Source of the DNA: Megalonaias nervosa
Lineage: Eukaryota; Mollusca; Bivalvia; Unionida; Unionidae
NCBI GenBank assembly: GCA_016617855.1
Contig: JAECUM010001141.1
Coordinates: forward strand, 102,360-166,359
Length of the DNA stretch: 64,000 nucleotides
Direction of reading: 5' to 3'
The notes beneath the pieces were generated by a model. That model made no database searches, was not told where the DNA came from, and worked only from the letters and a program-made list of their open reading frames with translations. The position numbers were made by a program, and so were the translations under genes. Each line of letters begins with the position of its first letter. Position 1 is the stretch's first letter. Positions 13,007 through 24,649 of this stretch are shown here, in pieces.

Positions 13007-15297
13007 TGTATATATATATTCATTCATGTTTTGTTCATGTGGTCTTATGCTGAGGCCACAGACTTATCAGTTTAATTGATATAACTTGGGATGTGTTTAT
13101 TTCTGTTGTTGCTGTACTTAATCTTATTTTCTCTCCGAGTGACCATGTCAAACTTGTCTTATTTTTATAATAATTTTAACATTTATGTGTTATTTGAAAC
13201 AAACACATTCTGACTATGTTCCAAAAACTGTCTTTGTGTATTAAACCCACTTCTACAACAATCCAGTATCCCATACTCTTCCCCCAACAGCAGAATATGT
13301 TTAAAAAATGGCTCACAAAAGTCTGTCAATAAGCTTGAAAGCATACATTAGCCAACAAGTGGTGTAATATGTACTATTAGCCAGTACATGTGTTGTATAT
13401 ACCAGTAACGGAAATCAATATGGAAAATGTAACCACTTTTAATCATGCGCAAACAACTTTTGTTGCGATATAACTAACGAAATAAGTAAGGAAATGATTT
13501 GACACGCCATTCTCCCAAGTTTCCTTGCATTTAGACCATTAAAATAATTGTTCACGCATAATTCATGATAGTTACACTGAAACTGTATAGCTGTTTCACT
13601 TGCTGGTTTGAGCATTATGCATAAGATTTATGCATAAAATGATAGAAGAAAAGTAGTTCTTGTGACAAATGCATATATTTATTGATTTTATGAATAATGA
13701 TGGCATAAAATTTATTGTTCAAAATGTGCAACATTTTTACTTTAGGGCAGCTTGGAACGCCATTCACAAGGGTACATAGAAACACTAGAATGCACCGAAA
13801 CGCTGGAACACAATAAAAACACCGAAATGCACTTACGTCATATATATCATAATGTATATTGGTTGTGCATGTATAATTCGTACCTGTGAAATTTAATATT
13901 AGTCATATAATAAATTAATATGTACTTTCTTTACTGCAAGTGATGCAACATCAAATTAACAATAAGCTGGAAACTGCGCATTTTGGCAACAGTGTTTGAA
14001 AAAAAATTTAATTTCATATTTAAAAATATGTTTGTTTGAGGTATGTAAAGGGCATAATTTGTGCAGCGGCGGTTCGTCCAAATGTTGAAATTTTACATAC
14101 ATGTTTATTGTAATGCTTGGGATTATGCATGGTAATTCCCATGTTACTATATTTAGCACCATTGTAATGCAGAAAGAATGACCTACTTTTTGATATCTTT
14201 ACTGTGTAAATCGTTTTTTTTTTGGCTTCAAATTTTACACAATGAAAACTTCAAAATGAAAATTTTCAGGTAAATCTCAATTTTAAAATACAAATTTGAT
14301 ATCATTTTAAAGCGTGTTCATTATACTTTATTTCTGTCTAAACAGCGGAATTTTCCGTGACGTTGCGTGAGGTTACTGCGCTTTTTAAAGTATGCTGGGA
14401 ATAAGCCATATGCAATGGCTGGCCGAACACTTATGCCACCTGACTCGATGTAAATCCAAGACGTATTACGGCCTCTGATATTCCATCCATGGATTATTTA
14501 TCGCTAGCTTGTAAGTAAAATGATTCATTTTTAATGTTTTATATTTATTTTTGTCTTTATATCTGTATTTTTTGTACCTGAAGTCATTAATTGGAGGTCA
14601 TTCTCTACGGTTCAAGGAAAACCTTTCAAGTCCGATTTCTTTGGCTAAGTCATTTTTACACATGAAATACGCATGCGAAAATGGCTCGGATGAAGCTTGG
14701 CATGTCATTTTATGTATTTAAAGTAAATTTGTTGACCTAATTTTTTTTTTTCTATGTGACCAAGCAAGTAATAATTAATAGATTGAATTGGATAGCGATA
14801 AAATTGTAACCTTTGACCTTTCTGTTTGTAAACGCGATTCACTAAAAGGAAAATGGGCTCTGTTACCCTTCTTTATTTCTTTTCAGTTTGTTTCTTTTGG
14901 CTTTTAATTTTGAGCAAGGTCCAGAATTTTGGATAAGTGTTTATTAATGATGAAAGGGCATTGTAAATCTAGCTAGCTATAGACTGGCATTTTAGTACGT
15001 TAAAACTATGAGACCTATCCCCAATTTCCCATTTTTATATATCTACATGGCATTTCTAACTTTTCCAGTCTGTAACAACTCGGTAAATTTTCAGGTCAGC
15101 ATCATTAAACATAGCTAAAAGTACCTAATTCGTTTTAAATACTTCATGTGAAATGAATTAATTCTGCCTCTTTAGGAAATCAAAGAACAAGCTGTGCTCA
15201 ACCACAAAACAGGACCATCTTTAAAAAACAAAAAACTATTTGGGCTGAATGAATAATCATCACGAATTTATTTAAATTCTTTTACTTCTTAATATTT
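13007..15297. other. No gene seen
   Basis: AT-rich DNA with no supported coding region. A 22-nt candidate first exon (ATG at 14489 followed by a consensus donor GTAAGT at 14511-14516) was noticed, but its phase does not join the downstream frame at 15298-15705. Confidence 0.5.
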
Positions 15298-15705
15298 TTG
15301 TTTTGCTTTGTTGCATTCATCAGTTCAAGTGCATCTGACTTAACTTTTTCTAACCTTACACATTTCAGATTTTTGTGTGGATTAAGAAACTCTATCCTGA
15401 GGCATCCTATCCTCATACTGCTTCACATCGGTAGCTGTGTATTACACAATGACCAGTATTACATTGGACAAGTGTTGGAAGTACACCAACCTGATCTGGC
15501 ACTCATACAGTTTATATACCAGATGAAAACCAAAACTGATCATTTCAAACGGCCAGCCAGTGATGACATTGCCGAGGTTAAGTCGTGTTTTGTGTTTGAT
15601 TGGAACTTTAATGTACAACTAGTTTCAAGCAATGGCCGAACTTGGAAAGTTGAAAATATTGGACACATTGACCAGCAATACAGCAGAACAAAATTCTCAA
15701 GCTGA
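15298..15705 (+). CDS. Unrecognised fragment, Tudor/SH3-like tail domain
   Basis: The open frame is 135 codons; only the part from about residue 45 looks protein-like, with DQYYIGQVLEV followed by a hydrophobic beta pattern and a DD..EV segment. This resembles the small beta-barrel tail often found at the end of transposon-derived proteins in invertebrates. A good acceptor-like site (TTTCAG) lies at about 15364-15369, so it may be a terminal exon or a transposon remnant. No partner exon was identified. Confidence 0.3.
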   Translation: MFCFVAFISSSASDLTFSNLTHFRFLCGLRNSILRHPILILLHIGSCVLHNDQYYIGQVLEVHQPDLALIQFIYQMKTKTDHFKRPASDDIAEVKSCFVFDWNFNVQLVSSNGRTWKVENIGHIDQQYSRTKFSS

Positions 15706-15773
15706 AACTTTGTTAAAGCTGTAATTTTTCCGACTATTTTAAATAGTCCTTTATGACATTTACAATTGTATCT

Positions 15774-16021
15774 AGGGGCCCCAAGTGGCCGAGTGGTCTA
15801 AAGCGCTGATCGTTACGGATCACTGCCATCTCACCTCTGTCTGCGTGAGTTCGAGTCCAGGCTCGGCTAACGTGGGTACGTGAGAAAGCCTGTCAGTAGC
15901 TTCTCGTGGGGCGGTGGTTCTTCCCGGGGTTTTCCAGGGTTCTTCCTCCACCATTAATACTGGCCGCCATGTATAGCCTATCTTGTGCTGAAAAATGGCA
16001 TTAAACCCTATAACAACAACA
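15774..16021 (+). mobile_element. tRNA-derived SINE, second family, with exact 12-bp target duplication
   Basis: The head carries A-box TGGCCGAGTGG and B-box GAGTTCGAGTCC with the long variable-arm look of a tRNA-Ser/Leu. A body follows with CTTCCCGGGGTTTTCCAGGG and a (CAA)n tail. ACAATTGTATCT occurs at 15762-15773 and again at 16022-16033, an exact target-site duplication. This family differs from the SINEs at 8726 and 11290. Confidence 0.85.
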
Positions 16022-16169
16022 ACAATTGTATCTATTGTTTGAAGTGTACATTATCTTCAAAACATTAGTCATAGTGAAAGATTTTGATACACTGTCAATG
16101 GTTCTTACTTTGTAAACCTATCATTGCTTTATCATAATTATATTTGCTTTATTAGCATGTATGCACTAA

Positions 16170-17217
16170 CCCTTAAAGTGCTATACTTTTCTGCAGTACA
16201 AGATCCCTCAGTGCTGAATTGTTTGGGAGAAAAAAGAAGAAAATGGCATAGTTTTTAAATTGCATGTATTTCAATAAATATACACAATAGATACACAAAT
16301 CCTATATGAAAAATGATGGTCGATGTCTAAACTTTAAGATTAGCATCAAGACACATGTGTAAGTTTAACATATTTGCAGGCAAAATGACAAGTTACCATT
16401 GTATTTCATCTGTATTTTTGTTTGTTTTTGAATGGAAAGGTTCAAATATATCAAAGATATATTATATTCTTTAGTAGTTCAAACAATGTACATGTACATG
16501 TTATGTCTGTTACGATGTTATATCTAAATTGTGAAAATCATAGGTAAAGAAAAGGTAACAGTTTTATAAGCATCCACTCCATGAATGTTAGAAGTAAGTT
16601 CAAACCCCCAGAGTCAGTAATAAATGTTCATGAAAAATTTTCAGTTCTTATTTGTTCTACTATATTTGCATTAAAAAAAAGTCTCAGATAGTGCATAGAT
16701 TTATAATTCGCCATCTCGACATTTAATTTTGAAATACCAGTGAATGGGTGGTTGACAGGCACGCCATCTTTTCTCATCCAGCCAGCATGTACATCAGACT
16801 CCAGTTCCACGTCAATTTCTGGTTCAAAATTACTCATGGGCATTTCCATCAACACTTTGCCAGCTCCAATAATTTCATCCTCCTCAAATCCTTCAAAATT
16901 ACTGTCATCATCGTTATCAGCAGCCAGTATTTGTTGCAAGAAATCACCGTCGTATTCAGCGTCATCCATTTTAATTTTTTTCTCGGTACCACGTGCTCAA
17001 AAGCGAGTATTTGTAAAACTTCTTTGCCAACTACATAGTAAAGTACAACGGAATGCTCGTTCCGGGCCTCTATAAACCAATCAAATATAGTTTTACAAGC
17101 AGTCATGGCAAGTTGAAGTAATAGGATGCGTACAATGTTGCTTACCTGGAAAATGACTTAAGTCGCGACAAGCACTATGAGACCTTAACCAACGGCGCAA
17201 CTAGCACTTTAAGGCGG
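16170..17217 (-). mobile_element. piggyBac-like remnant with short inverted termini
   Basis: CCTTAAAGTGCTA near the left end (16171-16183) is mirrored at the right end (17202-17217 read on the minus strand). The flanks are CTAA and GTAA, each one base from the piggyBac target TTAA. The interior encodes an N-terminal piggyBac-type fragment on the minus strand. Length is about 1.05 kb, much shorter than a full transposon, so most of the transposase is missing. Confidence 0.5.
16628..16969 (-). pseudogene. piggyBac-derived protein, N-terminal fragment
   Basis: An open frame of 113 codons from an ATG. It begins with an acidic region (MDDAEYDGDFLQQILAADND), as piggyBac proteins commonly do, and continues to a PFTGIS...LRLFFNANIVEQIRTE segment that matches the start of the transposase domain. 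The frame stops there; the catalytic aspartate region is absent. It lies inside the inverted termini at 16170-17217. It is either a decayed transposon or the first exon of a PGBD-like gene. Confidence 0.5.
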
Positions 17218-17222
17218 TAATA

Positions 17223-18547
17223 CAGTCCTACCCATTTATGTCGACATCCTCGGGCCCGAGGAAATATTGTCGACACAGGAGGATGTCGAGAAAAGTGTTG
17301 GAGAGGGGGGGGCTGAAAAAAAGATACAAGTTAAATTCGTCTGTAAGGGTTGACCTGTCATCAGTGAGTAGCATTTACACTTCGAGAAAACAAACAACAC
17401 AAATTTTGACTACATGAAGACAAAACCAGTGTGAAATACACTTGTATATTGACAAATTACATTTTGGTTACCTTTGTGTAATAAAATCCACAATAAAATA
17501 TTGCATTGGTCACATCCTGATATGAAAAACATTCACTACGATATTCAATGTCGGCATAAGCACATGGTTGGATAGTTGTTATTTACATGCTTCAAGTACA
17601 TGTACTTAAATTGGCCTAGATTTTGGTCAGTCTGTTCCCATCTTATTGAGTCTACCAAGGGGATGGGGCTAATCATAGGGAAATGAAAACCTGTCAACAA
17701 GTTGGTTTAAACAGTACACGTATTTAGTTACAAAAGTCATTGTGAAAAGTACATAAAAGCGAACAAGAGATATGCGGCTGATATGTTTAATGAAGGCATA
17801 ATATTGTTCACATTGACACATGCTAATGTGGCATTAAAAGAAAATGATTCTTACAATACAATACTGTAACAATGTCAGCTCAAGTGGTATATATTTAAAA
17901 TTTTTCAGACATCTTTGCGAGATGCCCCATTCTCAACATCCTTAACAGCCAGATATTTAGTTTCCAGAGACTGTAAATTTAATCTGCGTTTTACACTGCT
18001 GTTGGTAGCCATTGTAAATATAAATAAAGTTAAAAAGGAAACATTCACAGCACAATAAACATGTTTTAATCACCAATCACTTTGGAAAATGCAAGAATCG
18101 ATCAGATTTCATTGCTTTTATTTAAGTTGCCACGAGAGGCCAACTTTATAGGACCAAACAAAAGCCTGTTTTTTTTATCCGACCGTGACATTAAAGCCTG
18201 GCGGCAAGATCAACTAATTGTTGAATAAAGTACTGGTCGGAACTGGCCACTGCCGACATAAATGATTAGGCGGGAAAATTAAAGCCTGGCGGCAAGATCA
18301 ACTAATTGTTGAACAAAGTATGGGTCGGAACTGGCAGCTTGTCGACATAAATGATTAGAAAACAAAGGATTTGTTCAAGCTGGGACCAAGGGCTTCTGTC
18401 AACATGTACGTTTAATTTTTATCTCGATGTCGACATAAGCATGACAATTTTGGTAGTAATAGGAGACCAAGGGACCGGGACTTTGCTATTTTGTCGAAAT
18501 AGGCGGCTTGTCGACATAAGTGATGTCGATATAAGTGGGTAGGACTG
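17223..18547. mobile_element. Tigger-like non-autonomous element with TA target duplication
   Basis: The ends are inverted repeats of about 26 bp starting CAGTCCTACCCA, with two mismatches between the two ends, and are flanked by TA (17221-17222 and 18548-18549). Length is 1325 bp and there is no transposase. It contains the AAGTACATGTACTTAAA block shared with 1-690, 2725-3380 and 12600-12700. The left end starts 5 bp from the piggyBac-like terminus. Confidence 0.8.
18190..18357. repeat. 88-bp tandem duplication inside the Tigger-like element
   Basis: Two adjacent units begin ATTAAAGCCTGGCGGCAAGA at 18190 and 18278 and differ at a few positions. Confidence 0.85.
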
Positions 18548-18549
18548 TA

Positions 18550-21175
18550 TGCTCCTTTTTGGTGCAAAAACTATCAAAGTCAGTTTCTAATTGATGAAGT
18601 TGTAAACGTTTGAAAATTGTTGTTTTTGCCATTTTTGTCTATTTTCAGATATTGCTTCTGCTTTGAAACCTACTTTCATACTAATGTTGACACTCTTTGT
18701 ATATTGCATGAATTCTTCATATAATACCCTGCATTTTGGGGATTTTGCTACAAGAATTATTAAAATCTGTTTATGAATAAAAACGTTGTGACCTTTCAAA
18801 AATTGTTGTTTTTGCATTTTTTCCCGATTTCTATGATTTGGTATGGCAAAAGTTTCATAACCATTGGCCCAGAAAAAATTGGGCTTTGTTTTCAGAAGGT
18901 TTTCTCTTAGGAACATACTTTAATTTGCATTTAAATGTCATAGTCTTATTATAGCAAGGTTGCAAAGTCATGGAAAAGCTCAATTTCTGGCTTTTCCAGT
19001 AAGGCCATCCTCTGTAGTTTTACTGTTTTCAAGTGAACTTAATAAAAAGGATTTTTTATGTATGATTGTAGTGCTTGCATTTCTTGAATAACAAGGAACT
19101 TGTCTAGCTTTGCTGTAAATGCCACTGTTGTACAGCTTCAAATTATTTTTTTTTTTACTAATCCAAATTTGATGGTAATTGCATTTGCGGTGGGGATCGC
19201 AAATTTCCTAAGTCCCTCAAAAACTTTGAAGAGGTCATATCTTAAAAGTAATTGACCGATTTACATGACTTTTTCAACATTTTATTTTCATATTAAGGTC
19301 TTAAGGACGGTAACAACAGCTTAGTGTTTTTAATTGTATTTGTTGATATCCTAAAAGTGCTTTGAATTAGCAACCCCAGTGCAGGGCATATATCCCTTAG
19401 AATTGTCCCAGTTTTACACGGTCACTGCACTTTTTCCATATGTTAGTAACTTTCTGTATTAAAGACTGATATAAAATATATATGAAATAAAAGCCAATAA
19501 AATTATCTTTCTAAATATGTATTACTTGTTAGTGTTATTTATTTGGATTTACACTTTATCGCAGGTTGAAAAGTAAATTACAGGTAATTTACGCTTCCTG
19601 CACAAAATCAAAACTGCCTTGACCTATGTGAAACGTGTGGTTCATTTGGAAAATTATGCGACCGGGTTAATGACTATGAATATTCATGAAAATTTCCAGC
19701 CAATCAGAAAATTGAATGATGGTTAGTGCGGAATTTTGAAGAATTAAAATATCACAAGCCATGCTGAAGATATAGTGATGCAAATTCAAGTGCCGATCGT
19801 ACGTGATCCTCAAAGTTTACAAACATTCTTCACACGTCATTAGATTCTACATATTCTCATCTTTAATTTCATGTATAAAATGTCTGGCGCAAAGGAGATT
19901 TAGTGTGCCAGATTTTGCTTTAAAGGTAAGGACTTTTGAGTTTTTGTACTTCGATGAGCATGTACTGTGGACGCCATCTTGAATATATTATGATGTTAGT
20001 AAACAAACGTTTGTAACCAGTAGTTTAAGGCCATATCGATTAATAAATGTCCATAATATAGTGTCTACAATTTGTGGCTAACAAATACATGGTTCTAAAT
20101 CGAGTTTTATCATATATTCTTTTATTTTAAAAGCGAACGTCTTTTGAGAATTTGTCAAGACGACCGTTCTTCATAACCATGCCATATCGCAGTTAACATC
20201 GAATTTAGTTTTCTCGTTCAAATCGTTTAAACAATACCAAAAAAAATTCTTTTAAATGATGTGTGAAGAACTACTTTACAGACTAAGATGTGTTTCATCA
20301 ACAATGAAAACAATTTACAACTCAATTATTTCAACCGAATGGTGACATTTATATTAAAGTAGGAATTAAAATATGAGATTTTCCAATTACCATGACAAAA
20401 ATTAAACTTGAAATTTTATGCATAATCCATGATTAGTAAAGCCTTGGATTTGATACATAGTTACCAGCATTAACTTTATTAAAATTTCTATTTGAATGGT
20501 TTTGCTGTGGAGAAAAGAAACATTTTTGATTTAACACCATATATTAACATGTTGCTGTGTGTGTTAGCACACAAAATATTACAAACAAAATTTAAATATT
20601 GGTGAGATTTTTCTTGAAATAACTTTCCCTGTTGTAAACGTACATCTTTAGTAATTGCAAATACGAGTCCAGCATATTGTTTTACATAAAGCTGGAAAGT
20701 TTTATGAATTTATCATTAAAAATAACAAAATTACATCAATTTATGTCCAATTTCCTTTTTTTCTGGTGCCATGGATTTATCGCATGTGACAATATTATTA
20801 TAAGGAAAAAGGTGAGCAAATTGATAGAAACTTGGCAACTTTAAAATGTCATAAGTTTACTTCTAGTAGAGATATTTTCAAAATTTAAACTGTTCTATGC
20901 TGCATGAGATGAGATCTATCATTTAACAGTGTTTTAAAAGCAATTAAATGACAATGAAAAATCAGCTGGGGTTGCTATTTGAATACCTAATATGTGAAGC
21001 TTTTTCAGCAATAATAGACACATAACAAAAGTTTAATCAAGCGGATGATTCTATATAATCTAAAAAGGGTTTTGACATGGGTGAATAATATAAACCCATA
21101 ATAAACTGATAAAAGAAAATTATTAAACTATGTAAAGGGATTTAATGGTCAGAGTTTAAATAAGTCCAGTTTTAC
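18550..21175. other. No gene seen; possible intron of the RING-finger gene
   Basis: If the minus-strand exon at 21176-21470 uses the donor described there, this stretch begins its first intron. The open frame at 18587-18916 on the minus strand has an internal KMQKQQF/KWQKQQF repeat but is otherwise not recognisable. Confidence 0.4.
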
Positions 21176-21470
21176 CGTCTTCTTCCTCCTCCTCCATTCC
21201 CTGCAGCCTTCTTTCGACTTTATCTGGAAACAATCTCTTCACCTCGTTCCACCTCAGTTCGTTGACCAGAGTGTTTGTCCTGGAAGCCTTTCTAGTCCAT
21301 GTCGAAATTCGCATCCTACACATAGGACATGTCAAGTTTGCTTCTTTGACATTCTTTTTGAAACAAGGTAAACACAGTTCGTGTTTACACGGCATAGTGA
21401 CTGGCTGAATCAGAACGTACAAACACACTGGACAAGTGTTGTCTTCTAAACTTGTGCCCCTACGTTCCAT
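21176..21470 (-). CDS. RNF168-like RING-finger E3 ligase, first coding exon
   Basis: A C3HC4 RING is complete: CPVC, then C.HELCLPC and CPMCR. It is followed by the basic helix SSW/STWTRKASRTNTLVNELRW, which resembles the N-terminus of RNF168/RNF169, ubiquitin ligases that modify histone H2A at DNA breaks. ATG at 21468-21470 gives a short N-terminus as in the family; an upstream in-frame ATG at 21501-21503 is possible. The frame runs to a stop at 21156, but a splice donor (ACG|GTAAAA, GT at 21175-21174) fits the acidic end better. The remaining exons were not found. Confidence 0.7.
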
Positions 21471-21503
21471 TGTTGCAATAACGTGTGTATGTCTACAAAC
21501 CAT

Positions 21504-23640
21504 ACATAATTATTAAGTCAAAAATGATAAAAATTAACCGCATCCTTTGGCGCGCGGTCAAAACGGAAATAACCTGAACAATGACATCTACAAAAAGCAA
21601 GAACGATAACTACCTAACGTGATACATTCGGTGCAGCGACTTCTCTGATAGACATAAAGAACATCCTATGCGTCATATACTACAGATCTATCGTTACAAT
21701 GATGGATGCTGTGGCATTTTAGCGTCTGAAATATTAGTTACATTATTTGAATGTGACAAATTTATTCAACTACTTTACTTTGGTTTCGTGAAGTATCTTA
21801 ATTTGCCATTCAGTTAATATGTCAAGTTGAAAGATTTTGCTGGGGGTTTTTTAAACTGAGAATCATATGTACTATAAAATCACGTAAAGCCAGTTTTACA
21901 TTCACTTTTTATATTTTGTCTGTATTTTGTCAATGCGGTAACAATTAAAATGTTACCAAATAAACAATTTTTAAATAATTAACACAAAACAATTTGTGGA
22001 CAAATAGCGGTTTGATGCGTTGTACTGGTCTTACTGCTTGCTGACAAATATTTTATGGTAAAACTAAACAAATTTTTAGCATTGTTGCCATGATTAATGG
22101 ACTGGAATTTCTAGGGACTGACTTAGATCAATTAGTTTTATTTTGTGAAACAGATTTAAAAGTATTTGAATCTGTGTGGGTGTTGCAGACGGTGATGTTA
22201 TCGGCAAAATTATTTTGTTTCCTTAGCGAAGTACAAAATGACATTTATAAAGATAATAAATATGAGAGGTTCCAATATTGAACTTTCCGATACTCCTTCG
22301 GGAACAGTATAGTGAGGCACATAAGACACATATGGAATCATGTGCCTGCGAAATATATTTGTATATTGGAAATTAATATTAGTGTTACATATAATAGTTT
22401 GAACTCAAGTAACAGGACAAGGTAAACCCAACAACCATTCAAGTTTCCAAAATATGAATCTATTTAAATAATATATAAATCAAACAAAGTGACAGAATTA
22501 AAATAACTTACAGTGACTCAATTCCTAGACTGTAATTCTAATAATGTGCTATCAGTTTCTTAGTAATTCCGGAACTGTTCTATTGGAATCCGAACGAAGC
22601 TAGAATAGTGCTTATGCGTTAATGTCAGTGTCGGGGCCTTCCAGGGCCATAAGCACTGAAAATATTATCGTGCCCCCCCCCCCCCTCCCCGTGTAACTCA
22701 ACAAAATAAAAAATTAAAAAATTTAAAAAAAGTTATAAGCTAAAAGGTGGGAAAATACCAGTGTTGCCATCATTCCAAATCAAAATACTCGTACGTACAG
22801 ATCAAAATAATCATATATATTTCATTTTATTATCAACAATTAATTTTAATTTTCTGCTGGTGCTTCTGTTGGGCTCGTGCACTATGCACGTGCTTAGTAT
22901 GCTTAATGGGTAATCAGGCACCGTTACCGTGATAACACTGAATTCAAAAGAATTATGAAAGCAAATGTTTTTACTTCAATGTAATCTCGTGAACGAAGAC
23001 TGTTAATGAAGTCCTTGAAAAGTTTTACATAATTCGATGAAATCGAGTCATTGAAAATAAATCATTTAATCCTCAAAGCACTGATTGTTTAAATCAAATA
23101 TGTAAATCAGAAATTCCTCTCGGACTCTAACAATGTGTATAACTGAAAGAATTATCATGGTGCTCTTATTTCATTATATAGTGTCCTTTTGCGTTTTCAA
23201 ATAAACAACCCTGATTCACTAGAATTTCTCGAATAAATAAATCTTATTGCTTCAGCATAAACTCAAATAGTCATAAACAAAACAGTCCTGTGCTGACCTT
23301 CAAATCTAACTGAACGGTACTATGAATTCCACGCTTGTTTAAGTAAACCACATTCAGTTCCGCGTGCCATTCCTGACCTGCTTATCCAAAGTATACAAAA
23401 CCTAAATCTCTCCATACTCAACACAAAAAATCAAGGCATAGACATTTACCTCTTATAGCACATCTTCATGAATACAACTCACGATAGCATTTAAAAACAC
23501 ATCACAAAAGTTCATGTTTTGTTCATAATTATGTCTGAGAGTAAATAGTGAAATGATTCTTTGCTTTTCACTTGAATCTGTACAAACTCACTGTAAATGA
23601 TTTCTCGAAGATTACGTGGTAAACTACGAATCTTGTCTTT
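21504..23640. other. No gene seen; upstream of the RING gene
   Basis: It starts with a short CpG-containing stretch (GGCGCGCGG near 21549) that could belong to the RING-gene promoter. Further right it is AT-rich with a C-run at about 22672-22686. No supported gene. Confidence 0.45.
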
Positions 23641-24311
23641 TACTGTACCTATTAGAACAATAATCTGGGACTACCAATGAATCCCATCTCTTCTAAAGTA
23701 TTAATGAGGACAATAATCTGGGACCACCAAGGAAAATCCACTCTCTTCTAAAGAATCAAAGAGGACAAAATTATGGGACCATCAAGGTGTCCCCCCTCTT
23801 CTAAAGTATCAATGAGGACAATAATCTGGGACCACCAAGGAATCCACTCTCTTCTAAGGTATCAATGAGGACAATAATCTGGGACCACCAAGGAATCCCC
23901 TGTATTCTAAAGTATTGATGATGACAATAATCTGGGACCACCAAGGAAAATCCACTCTCTTCTAAAGAATCAAAGAGGACAAAATTCTGGAACCATCAAG
24001 GAATCCACTCTCTTCTAAGGTATCAATGAGGACAGTAATCTGGGACCACCAAGGAATCCCCGGTATTCTAAAGTATTAATGATGACAAAACTCTGGGACC
24101 ATCAAGGAATCTCCTCTGTTCTAAAGCATCAGTGAGGACAATATTCTGGGATCATCAGTGAATCCCCTCTCTTCTAAAGTATCAGTGAGGACAATAATCT
24201 GGGACCACCAAGGAATCCCCTCTCTTCTAAAGTATCAATGAAGATAATAATCTGGGACAACCAAGGAATCCCCTGTATTCTAAAGTATCAATGAGGACAA
24301 TAATCTGGGAC

Positions 24312-24649
<338 letters not shown>

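Noticed and set aside
14489..14516. Short first exon (ATG plus consensus donor GTAAGT)
   Set aside because: Its phase does not join either acceptor candidate before 15298-15705 without a stop or frame change.
15781..15870. tRNA-Ser/Leu-like gene
   Set aside because: The boxes are good, but the sequence continues into a SINE body with a tail and target duplication.
18587..18916. 109-codon minus-strand frame with an internal repeat
   Set aside because: AT-rich composition, no recognisable domain, and the internal similarity fits repeated DNA better than a gene.
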